Assembly (NCBI GenBank): GCA_945888375.1
Contig: CAMCZZ010000002.1
Coordinates: 62,001-126,000 of the forward strand
DNA from: Akkermansia muciniphila
GTDB lineage: Bacteria > Verrucomicrobiota > Verrucomicrobiia > Opitutales > Opitutaceae
Direction of reading: 5' to 3'
Length of the DNA stretch: 64,000 bases
The position numbers and the translations under genes are program-made. The notes under the pieces were generated by a model. It saw only the letters and a program-made list of their open reading frames with translations. It did not search any database and was not told where the DNA came from. Positions 16,088 through 23,612 of this stretch are shown here, piece after piece; position 1 is the first letter of the stretch; every line of letters begins with the position of its first letter.

Positions 16088-18160
16088 ATGAAGTTCTCAG
16101 CCTTGCTCCGTTGGTTTTTTAGTTTTTTTGTGACTGCCGGGTTTTACCTCCCCGTCCCTTTGTCCGGGCAGGCTGCAGGCATCTACACTGCGCCCCCCTT
16201 TGCTACTTCCAATCTGCCGGCCAAAGCCGTCTTGCGGGTAAAATTACCCGGGGGGCCGGTCGCTTTGGCTCAGGCGGCCATTGATCGCGCGCGGCTAGCT
16301 AGTCCGGAGGCATTTTTAGTGCTGGAGGTGGCGGCTGACGTGGAAATACACACCGAGGCCCTGCGCCTAGGCTCTCGCATGAGTCTCCTGCTCTCGCCTC
16401 GTGCCGGACTCCGGGCGATGGCGGGTTGCACGGCCCAAGCCTTGCTGCAGGTTTCTGACTCTGAATTAGTGACCGTAGCCTCGGCAGGCCCCGGTCCTGC
16501 GCGGCTGGATGGTGCGGGGGCGGCGGTGGTGGGCATCGTGATCGAGCGCGGACGCCGCATTTGCCTGGACGAACTCGTGGTGGAGGGCTGCGGACGGGCG
16601 GGCATTGATTTTCAAGGCGTAAACGCCGAGGCGGTGAACGAGGCCGGTAGTGTAACGCGCTGCGTTTTTCTGGCCAATAGCGACGGACTGCGGGTCGATC
16701 GCAGCGGGGGCTTCATGTGTCTGGATAATACGTTTCGCGGGCAGACTGGCACCGCGCTCACCATCACTTCGATCAACAGCGTTGTGGCCGGGAATACCTT
16801 CGTGCAAAATCAGGCTGCCATCCGCAGCGGTTCGGATCGCGGCGTGATCACGCGCAATGAGATTCTCGACCGCGCCGCGCTCGCATTCACCGCCAACAGT
16901 GCGGGCAATTTGGTTTCGGAAAACCGGGGCAACACCGCAGGCCTGGTCGTCGCGCTGGCTGGCAGCACCCAGCAGCTTTTTCGCAACAGCTGGACGGGCT
17001 CCGTGCAGATCGCCCCGGGTAGCGCCGATATGGTGCTGGTGGGCAACTCCGGTTTAACTGTGGCCGGCGAAGCCCGGGGCGCGCGGGTTTTCAACCCCCC
17101 CACCTTTAAGCAGCCGCATACGTCTCCCGTCATCGTGCCCGGCCTGGGGCGTTTCGACTTCACCGTGCCCGGCGGCAAGGCCGCCACGAAGCAGGAGAAA
17201 CCCGTTCCCGTCGATCTCGCCACCGTTCAAACCGCGCTCGACGCCGCCCGCGCCGAGCACCCCGGCACCGTTCTGGTCTTAAAACTCACCGGCGAATACG
17301 TCTCCCGCACACCAGAGGGTCTGAAGCTGCCGCCGGATACTTGTGTCATTCTCGAGGGCCGGATCCTGGCCGATCTCGGCTTGCCGGTGGAGCCGATCTG
17401 GGTCCGTGGCGAAGCCACCAGTCAGCTCATCACCTTGCCTGCCACCGGCTATGCTTCCGTCTCCGGCGGTCGCTTGGACGGTGCCCGCCAGGCGTCCTAT
17501 CCGCTGAACGCCAAAACCGGCAGCCTAGCGCTGATCGAAGGCGTGCAACTCGCCTCGGGCGCTCGCGACGGACTATATACCAAGGGGCGCAATCCCGCCG
17601 ATCCACTCTTCGTTTACCAGTGCCTGGCCTACGCGAATGGCAGTCGTGGCATCTGGGCCCACGTGGCCACCCGCGTGCACTCGATTGGCAATACCTGCGT
17701 GGGCAACAAAATGGATGGTATCGACCTTGATGCCCATTCAATCGACGGGACGGCCCTTTTCAACATCAGCAATGGCAACCTTCGGCACGGAGTGTTTGTC
17801 GAAGAAGCGATCACTCATAATATCGTTTTTGGTAATCAACTTATGGGCAATGGCGGGGCGGGCGTCCATGTCTGGAACGAGGAAGTAAAGGGGAACACCG
17901 GCTCCAACATCATCACGGCCAATATCTGCACCGCAAACCGCCGCGGCGTGAGTGTGGGTGGACGCGCCCCCGATATCACAGCCCACGGAAACCTCTTTTT
18001 TAACAACGTCTGCCGCGATAACTGGCTGAACGGTGTGCTCGGCGGCAATACTCACGCTCGCGGGAACTATTTTGCCCAGGCCGACATCGGGGGCAATCAC
18101 GGGGCCGATATCGTTGGAGCCGAACCGGCGGTGTTACTCTCCACCCCCGCGCTCCCGTAA
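16088..18160 (+). CDS. Exported protein with two right-handed beta-helix domains, function unknown
   Basis: I choose the ATG at 16088 because it starts a signal peptide (MKFSALLRWFFSFFVTAGFY and on to QAAG); the upstream ATG at 16055 only adds 11 polar residues. The 690-residue protein has two halves joined near residue 360. Each begins with an amphipathic helix (VALAQAAIDRARLASPEAFLV; VQTALDAARAEHPGTVLVL) followed by short parallel beta-helix rungs rich in N, G and V. The second half carries the motif NKMDGIDLDAHSIDGTALFN, then GNLRHGVFVEEA. The same motif, at nearly the same residue position, is in the 23613-26432 protein. Beta-helix folds are common in polysaccharide lyases and GH28-type hydrolases; no known family motif is evident. 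Confidence 0.8.
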   Translation: MKFSALLRWFFSFFVTAGFYLPVPLSGQAAGIYTAPPFATSNLPAKAVLRVKLPGGPVALAQAAIDRARLASPEAFLVLEVAADVEIHTEALRLGSRMSLLLSPRAGLRAMAGCTAQALLQVSDSELVTVASAGPGPARLDGAGAAVVGIVIERGRRICLDELVVEGCGRAGIDFQGVNAEAVNEAGSVTRCVFLANSDGLRVDRSGGFMCLDNTFRGQTGTALTITSINSVVAGNTFVQNQAAIRSGSDRGVITRNEILDRAALAFTANSAGNLVSENRGNTAGLVVALAGSTQQLFRNSWTGSVQIAPGSADMVLVGNSGLTVAGEARGARVFNPPTFKQPHTSPVIVPGLGRFDFTVPGGKAATKQEKPVPVDLATVQTALDAARAEHPGTVLVLKLTGEYVSRTPEGLKLPPDTCVILEGRILADLGLPVEPIWVRGEATSQLITLPATGYASVSGGRLDGARQASYPLNAKTGSLALIEGVQLASGARDGLYTKGRNPADPLFVYQCLAYANGSRGIWAHVATRVHSIGNTCVGNKMDGIDLDAHSIDGTALFNISNGNLRHGVFVEEAITHNIVFGNQLMGNGGAGVHVWNEEVKGNTGSNIITANICTANRRGVSVGGRAPDITAHGNLFFNNVCRDNWLNGVLGGNTHARGNYFAQADIGGNHGADIVGAEPAVLLSTPALP

Positions 18161-18217
18161 AGACCGCCCCCGCCGCCGGTCCTTTGCGCCTCCGTAATCA
18201 AAATAAAGTCCCTTCAG

Positions 18218-18236
18218 TAATGTAGCAATTACATTA
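18218..18236. promoter_or_regulatory. Perfect 7-5-7 inverted repeat, candidate operator
   Basis: TAATGTA and TACATTA flank GCAAT. It lies about 190 bases upstream of the predicted promoter, so it would act at a distance or serve an upstream promoter I have not identified. Confidence 0.5.
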
Positions 18237-18427
18237 TAGGGGTTGGGGCCATTGGTGCCACCGAGTTGGCGGGCCCGTTCAGTATTTTCGTTAAATACAT
18301 AACAAACAGTGTTTTAAAAATAAAAACAGCAGGAAAACGAAGTCTGCTACGGTAGAACAGCAATTTTTTCTCCGCCAAACCTTGCAGTTTTTAAGGCTAA
18401 TTTCTGAAGATGTATCATTAAAAAATA

Positions 18428-18456
18428 TTGACATTGCAGAGCGAAGCATGAATTAT
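18428..18456 (+). promoter_or_regulatory. Predicted sigma-70-type promoter
   Basis: TTGACA at 18428-18433 and AATTAT at 18451-18456 are separated by exactly 17 bases. Transcription would begin around 18463, leaving a leader of under 20 bases before the ATG at 18480, with no Shine-Dalgarno sequence. Confidence 0.55.
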
Positions 18457-18479
18457 CTGGTCATTATCTAGTTACCCCC

Positions 18480-20312
18480 ATGAAATCCTGCCCTGTTTCC
18501 GTGTCCTATTTCGGTGCGCGTTCGCGTGCATCTTCCGCTGTGCTCGCCGCTGCGTTTGCCGCCATCAGCCTTCAGGCCCAGACAAACGTTTCCTCTTTGC
18601 CCAGCAACACTTTGTCGCTTTCTGGCACAGCTAATTCTACGAACTATAATCTAGACGCTAACCTGACCGTTAGCACTACTGCGGACACGACTGCATCCGG
18701 TGTATTTTCTGGATCGGTGGGGACGTTCACCAAAACTGGCACTTTCAATCTGATCCTCTCAAATACCAGCAATTCATTCACTGGAGCAGTGAAAGTGTCG
18801 GCTGGTGGCATTTACGCTCCTTCGATCGGAAATACCGGTGCGAATAGTCCACTGGGACAGAGCTCCACTATTTCACTGGGTAACTCAAGCACTGCCGGCA
18901 CGCTACGTCTGACCGGAACCTCCAGCGAAACGACCAACAAGATCATCAATTTATCCGGCACCTCCGGAGGTGGCACGGTAACGGTCACCGGGGCCACCTA
19001 TACTTTCGACAGCAATCTGGGTGTTAGCGGCACCGGCAACAAGACGCTTACTTTCGCCACCAGCGGAGGCCTTACCGGCCAAGGAATCACTTTTAATGGA
19101 TTGATCGCCGATACCGCCGGGTCGGTCATCTCTGTCCGTGGCAACGGTAGCGGCAACGGCACCTTTCGCTTGGGAAATGCGAGCAATTCCTTCTCGGGAG
19201 GCGTGACCCTCGATGGGAACACTAACGGGCGCACCTACTTCCTCGAAGTCTCCAGTGTTGGCAACAGCGGCGCCAACAGCCCGTTGGGCACTAATGGCAC
19301 CATCAAATTGGGCAGCTCGGTTTCTGGTTCGAATAACGTGCTCAACTACGTCGGCGTCGGCGAGACCACTAATAAAGTTATTAATCTGGCCGGCACAGTT
19401 GGCAAGGCCAGCATCTATCAATCCGGCACGGGCCAACTGAAGCTCACCAGTAATCTTTCCGTCACTGGCGCCGGTGTGAAGGAGTTCAATTTAAACGGTA
19501 GCACCGCCGGCACCGGCGAGTTTGCTGGTGTGATCTCCGATAACACGGTGAGCAACACCACGTCCCTGGGTAAAGGAGGCTCCGGCACCTGGACCCTTTC
19601 GGCGGACAACATCTATACTGGCGGCACCACGGTGAGTGCCGGTCGCCTCTTGGTAAATAATGCCACGGGCAGCGGCACCGGCACCGGTGCGGTCAGCGTA
19701 GGTGCGTCCGCAATTTTAGGCGGTTCGGGCACCATCTTCGGCGGCACCACTCTTGCCAATGGAGTTTCTGCGGGTGCTTATTTGGCCCCCGGCGCCACCG
19801 CTACCGCTGCAGCCACCAGCGGTGGTATCAGCGTTCTGAGCTTCGCCAGCAACCTCACCCTAACAAGCGGTGCGGGCGCGAACAGCTTCGGCAGCACCGT
19901 TTCGTTCGAGATTAACGGCACCACTCGTGGCACGGGCTACGATGCCATTAATCTCACCGGCTCTGGCAAGACCCTAGCCTACGGCGGCACGATGAGCCTC
20001 GTCTTCGACGCACCCATCAACGCCAGCACCTACAATCTCTTCTCTCTCGGCGGCAACATCCAGAGTTCTACTTTCGCGGCGGTTACCATCGCTGGCTCCG
20101 CCATTGGCGGGACACCTTCGGCCACCATTACGGCTTCGGGCTGGAGTGCGAGCGTCACGGATAGCCTGAACTCGCTCTGGAATTTCACCTTTACCAACGC
20201 CGACGGTAACTTGCAGGTCACCTCCGCCATCCCCGAGCCCTCCACCTTCGCGGTGGGCCTCGGCGCGGTTGCTCTCGCTGGCGTGGCTCTGCGCCGTCGC
20301 CGCCGGGCTTAA
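18480..20312 (+). CDS. PEP-CTERM-sorted autotransporter-associated beta-strand repeat protein
   Basis: A 610-residue exported protein with a signal peptide (about 1-35). Repeats follow, such as GTFTKTGTFNLILSNTSNSF, GNASNSFSGGVTLDGNTNGR and GSGTWTLSADNIYTGGTTVS, the autotransporter-associated beta-strand pattern (TIGR02601 type). The C-terminus is a textbook PEP-CTERM signal: IPEPSTFAVGLGAVALAGVA followed by LRRRRRA. That signal is recognised by exosortase, linked to extracellular polysaccharide and envelope sorting; no exosortase gene is in this window. The start is preceded by ACCCCC. Part of the gene resembles the repeat region of the 6312-9713 protein. A structural or matrix role is inferred. 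Confidence 0.9.
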   Translation: MKSCPVSVSYFGARSRASSAVLAAAFAAISLQAQTNVSSLPSNTLSLSGTANSTNYNLDANLTVSTTADTTASGVFSGSVGTFTKTGTFNLILSNTSNSFTGAVKVSAGGIYAPSIGNTGANSPLGQSSTISLGNSSTAGTLRLTGTSSETTNKIINLSGTSGGGTVTVTGATYTFDSNLGVSGTGNKTLTFATSGGLTGQGITFNGLIADTAGSVISVRGNGSGNGTFRLGNASNSFSGGVTLDGNTNGRTYFLEVSSVGNSGANSPLGTNGTIKLGSSVSGSNNVLNYVGVGETTNKVINLAGTVGKASIYQSGTGQLKLTSNLSVTGAGVKEFNLNGSTAGTGEFAGVISDNTVSNTTSLGKGGSGTWTLSADNIYTGGTTVSAGRLLVNNATGSGTGTGAVSVGASAILGGSGTIFGGTTLANGVSAGAYLAPGATATAAATSGGISVLSFASNLTLTSGAGANSFGSTVSFEINGTTRGTGYDAINLTGSGKTLAYGGTMSLVFDAPINASTYNLFSLGGNIQSSTFAAVTIAGSAIGGTPSATITASGWSASVTDSLNSLWNFTFTNADGNLQVTSAIPEPSTFAVGLGAVALAGVALRRRRRA

Positions 20313-20404
20313 GCGACACCCCCTCAATTAGCACTTTCGCTGCGCGGGAATGCTGGGCTTTCGCCTGCCCAAGCCCCTTTGGGGCCCTTGGAATTTTATT
20401 ATAT

Positions 20405-21109
20405 ATGAATTTTAAAAAAAATGCTCATGTCGGAATCGGTCCTGGCACCTCGCGCCAAGCCTTCACCTTGATCGAATTACTGACCGTGATTGCCATTATT
20501 GGTATTCTGGCGGCGATCATTATCCCGACGGTTGGCAAGGTTCGTGACTCGGCCAAGAAGGCTCAGTGTGTATCCAACCTGAAGCAGATCGGCATGACGA
20601 TCGGCCTTTATCTTAACGAGAACAAGAACATCATGCCGTTTTCAGCGGATGACACGTCCACCGGCTGGGATCAATACAAAGCCCCTTTACCCTTGCTGAC
20701 GCGCACCACCGCCAATCTGGATCGCAAGGCATACGATAATCCCGCAACGAATCACATTTTTAATTGCCCATCCGATAAAAATTTTTTCCGCACCTACGTG
20801 GCCAACGCCCAATTCATGATACAACGTATCTCCAATCCAGGCAAAACCATGCCTTATACAAAGATACCCAGTCCATCGACCAAGATCATCGTCACCGACA
20901 GCGAGCCCCCCTCCGTTGTGCCGGCAGATCCTACCTTGGCCAATGGTGACCCCGGTCCTTTCGCGGTAAATAACAACGCGAGTGACTACCTCACCAAAAT
21001 CGGTTCCCGCCACGGTGGCAAAGCCAATGCCCTTTATGCCGATTTCCATGTCGGTTCGGTCGACCGGTTGAAGTTGGTTTATGACCTCTCAATCTCCAAT
21101 AAATTTTGA
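20405..21109 (+). CDS. Stand-alone type IV pilin-like / type II secretion pseudopilin protein
   Basis: A 234-residue protein whose N-terminus has the prepilin peptidase motif RQA-FTLIELLTVIAIIG, with predicted cleavage after Ala19 and Glu at mature position 5, then a hydrophobic helix ending IIIPTVGKVRD. The C-terminus has SRHGGKANALYADFHVGSVD, the H-x9-DG-like signature of the large verrucomicrobial/planctomycete pseudopilin family. Ala rather than Gly at the cleavage site is usual for this group. No pilus assembly genes are nearby. It follows the PEP-CTERM gene by 92 bases and may be cotranscribed with it. Its role, possibly in secretion or surface display, is not known. Confidence 0.9.
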   Translation: MNFKKNAHVGIGPGTSRQAFTLIELLTVIAIIGILAAIIIPTVGKVRDSAKKAQCVSNLKQIGMTIGLYLNENKNIMPFSADDTSTGWDQYKAPLPLLTRTTANLDRKAYDNPATNHIFNCPSDKNFFRTYVANAQFMIQRISNPGKTMPYTKIPSPSTKIIVTDSEPPSVVPADPTLANGDPGPFAVNNNASDYLTKIGSRHGGKANALYADFHVGSVDRLKLVYDLSISNKF

Positions 21110-21203
21110 GTAGTTAGGATGATGGTGGTTTGCCTTTCCGGGCGTCTGCGCCTGGGTGTTTCGGCAGCCGCGTGCACTCGGTGGTTAGTTTATTTATTTC
21201 TAT

Positions 21204-23612
21204 ATGAATCGAATTCGAGTTCTGGCCGTGGTTCTTTATGCGACCTTGGTCCCTTGCTGCGCAAAGGCTCTCCCGGCGGTAATCTGGGCCTCGGACCCGG
21301 TGCGTGCTGGAGAGACCGTCCTCGTTCGTGGGGATGATTTCGGTGAAAACTCGCGGGTGCAGATTTGTTTAACCCATAAAGGCATCGCCGGCGAGTGGCA
21401 GGCTGCTCCTGTGCTGCAACAGACCGCCAACACTCTGAAGTTCAGCCTCCCGGCAGACATCGGGGATGGCATCGTTTCCTTTACTATCGCCCACGGGAGC
21501 GAAAGCTCCAAACCTTCGCTCTTAAATGCCCCCAAAGTATGGTGGCTACAAGGTGACGAGACCGAAACCGCTACCCCCGGCGGTTGGGTGCGCCTTTTCG
21601 GACTCAATCTGGAACTAAGGCCCGGTGCAGAAATCCTTCTGCGCAAGGAGAAGCAAACGACCCGAATCGAGCCGGAGGCGATCGACGAATTTTGCCTGAG
21701 TGGCAAACTCCCGGAAAAACTGGCCGAGGGGGTCTACGAAGTCGTGTTCGCCAACGGTCTCGCTCATGAGGCCGCGCGGGTAACCGCCGGCAGCCTGCGA
21801 GTCCAGGCAAAGACACCGGTCCCGGCCAAAGTGTATAATGTCCTGGATTACGGCGCACAACCGGCTGAGCCGGGGTATCTCCAATACACCACGGCGCTGT
21901 TTGCTGAGGGCCAGGTTGACAGTGCCGATGCCTTTCAAAAAGCCCTTGATTCGGCAGGCGCGGCCGGTGGCGGAGTGGTTACCCTGCCGCGTGGCATATT
22001 TATATTATCCCGCGGGCTTACCATTCCGCTCAACGTTACCCTGCGCGGAGCCGGGGCAGACCTGACGGTGCTATCCTATGTGGATGACTTTATACCCCGT
22101 GATAAACGCCTGAAGAAACTGTATTGGGGCGCCCAGCAGTATGAACCCATCCAGGCGCCGGACACGCCGCCGCACCCTTATTTACTACGCGGCGAAGGGC
22201 ATTTCACCGTGGAAGATCTGGCGATCTACGCGATCAATCATCACGCGGGCATCCAGTCCGAATTGCCGCAAAATTCGCCCAATGCCGGCCATGTGGCCAT
22301 CCGCCGGGTCATCATGCGTCTGGATCGTTTTATCAATAACGACAAAACCGACCGTCACTATGCCAACGCCGAGGAGGTGTTTATGGCCCGTTGGAAAGAT
22401 AAGCGTCGCACCGGAGCGATTGATGTCGGTGGTCCGAACATACAAATCACTGATTGTGATATTTATTCCTCCCTGCAGGTTTTGATGCTCAATGGTTCCT
22501 CTGGTTACATCGCGCGGAATACGTTCTCCGCGGTGCCGCGGCACTGGACGGTGTTTGGCCGGCGAACGGAAAAAATAATTTTTGAGGAAAACGAGTGCAG
22601 CGATGGCGGTGTGAGTCTGAATAGTGTGCACGACATGGTCACCAACGATGGCCGGACGCGCATTCCAAGCATCTACTCCCGTGAGATCTACATCGCCCGA
22701 AACAAGATGAAAGATAGCTACCGCGGTGATCGCGATGGTGGCTTCAACTCGGATTTCCATGCGCCCGTGGGAATTTATACAGGGAAAATCCGACGCTGCG
22801 AGGGCTTGAGTATCGAATTGCCTCAGGAGACGCAGGATCCCGCCTTTGCCACGAAGTGGAAGGGCGCGGTCGTGGTCGTCATGGATGGCAAGGGGGCGGG
22901 TCAGTATCGTTCCCTTACCGGTGGTTCGGACAAGACTTTACAAATTGATCGTCCGTGGGAGGTGCCGCTCGACCAGACCTCCTTCATCACGGTTTGCAAA
23001 GCGCTGGATCACGTCATCGCGGTGGATAACGAAACTCGCGATGCCGGCAATACCGTGCTTTTCTGGTGCGGCGGGATCGAGGTGGTGGCCGCCCGCAACA
23101 AATCTTTTCGGGGGGGGGCGATCCAACAGATTACTATCTCTTACGAGGGTCAATTTCTCCCTGGGTTAAGGGCGCAATTTTTTGATAATGAAATCATCCA
23201 GGGTATCACTTGGGGCGCCTCCTTTATTTTCCCGCGTGGATCCAATATTGGAACAATTACTTATCCCCCAGTGTATCATGATCGCACTTTACAAGCGGAC
23301 AAGGGTTTGCCGGTGACCGCGCCGGATTATCACGGGCCGATGTCCCTAGATCAGATTTTCCGGCGCAACCATATCGCAAACAACGGACGGTTTATGGTGG
23401 GTGGCAACGTCCAAAATGTGCTCTTTGAGCGAGGCCGGGTGGAGAATGCCGATGTAGGGGTGGAAGTGAGCAGCCGGGGAGGCCGCTGGGCGGACTTCCT
23501 GGATGGCGGCCCGACAGATATATTAATCAGTCAAAATCACTTCCAGAATGTGAGCAAGCCTTACGGCGGCGACCGTCTCCAAGAGGCGGTCATAGTGCCC
23601 GCATCGGAGTAG
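21204..23612 (+). CDS. Exported pectate-lyase-superfamily beta-helix protein with an N-terminal IPT-like domain
   Basis: An 802-residue protein with a signal peptide (about 1-22). Residues about 25-200 look like IPT/TIG-type beta sandwiches (RAGETVLVRGDDFGENSRVQ; TPGGWVRLFGLNLELRPGAE). The beta-helix begins at VYNVLDYGAQPAE with SADAFQKALDSAGAAGGGVV and TLPRGIFILSRGL, the Pectate_lyase_3 opening. Many rungs follow to the C-terminus. The family includes GH28-like, GH55-like and lyase members, so the reaction is uncertain. A run of nine G (23110-23118) lies inside the reading frame. The stop codon at 23610-23612 directly abuts the stop codon of the convergent gene. Confidence 0.83.
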   Translation: MNRIRVLAVVLYATLVPCCAKALPAVIWASDPVRAGETVLVRGDDFGENSRVQICLTHKGIAGEWQAAPVLQQTANTLKFSLPADIGDGIVSFTIAHGSESSKPSLLNAPKVWWLQGDETETATPGGWVRLFGLNLELRPGAEILLRKEKQTTRIEPEAIDEFCLSGKLPEKLAEGVYEVVFANGLAHEAARVTAGSLRVQAKTPVPAKVYNVLDYGAQPAEPGYLQYTTALFAEGQVDSADAFQKALDSAGAAGGGVVTLPRGIFILSRGLTIPLNVTLRGAGADLTVLSYVDDFIPRDKRLKKLYWGAQQYEPIQAPDTPPHPYLLRGEGHFTVEDLAIYAINHHAGIQSELPQNSPNAGHVAIRRVIMRLDRFINNDKTDRHYANAEEVFMARWKDKRRTGAIDVGGPNIQITDCDIYSSLQVLMLNGSSGYIARNTFSAVPRHWTVFGRRTEKIIFEENECSDGGVSLNSVHDMVTNDGRTRIPSIYSREIYIARNKMKDSYRGDRDGGFNSDFHAPVGIYTGKIRRCEGLSIELPQETQDPAFATKWKGAVVVVMDGKGAGQYRSLTGGSDKTLQIDRPWEVPLDQTSFITVCKALDHVIAVDNETRDAGNTVLFWCGGIEVVAARNKSFRGGAIQQITISYEGQFLPGLRAQFFDNEIIQGITWGASFIFPRGSNIGTITYPPVYHDRTLQADKGLPVTAPDYHGPMSLDQIFRRNHIANNGRFMVGGNVQNVLFERGRVENADVGVEVSSRGGRWADFLDGGPTDILISQNHFQNVSKPYGGDRLQEAVIVPASE

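Larger units (their letters stand above)
18161..18479. promoter_or_regulatory. Promoter region of the PEP-CTERM protein gene
   Basis: This 319-base AT-rich gap contains a perfect 7-5-7 inverted repeat at 18218-18236 and a good sigma-70-like promoter at 18428-18456. GC-rich dyads just after 18160 lack a T run, so I do not call a terminator. Confidence 0.6.
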
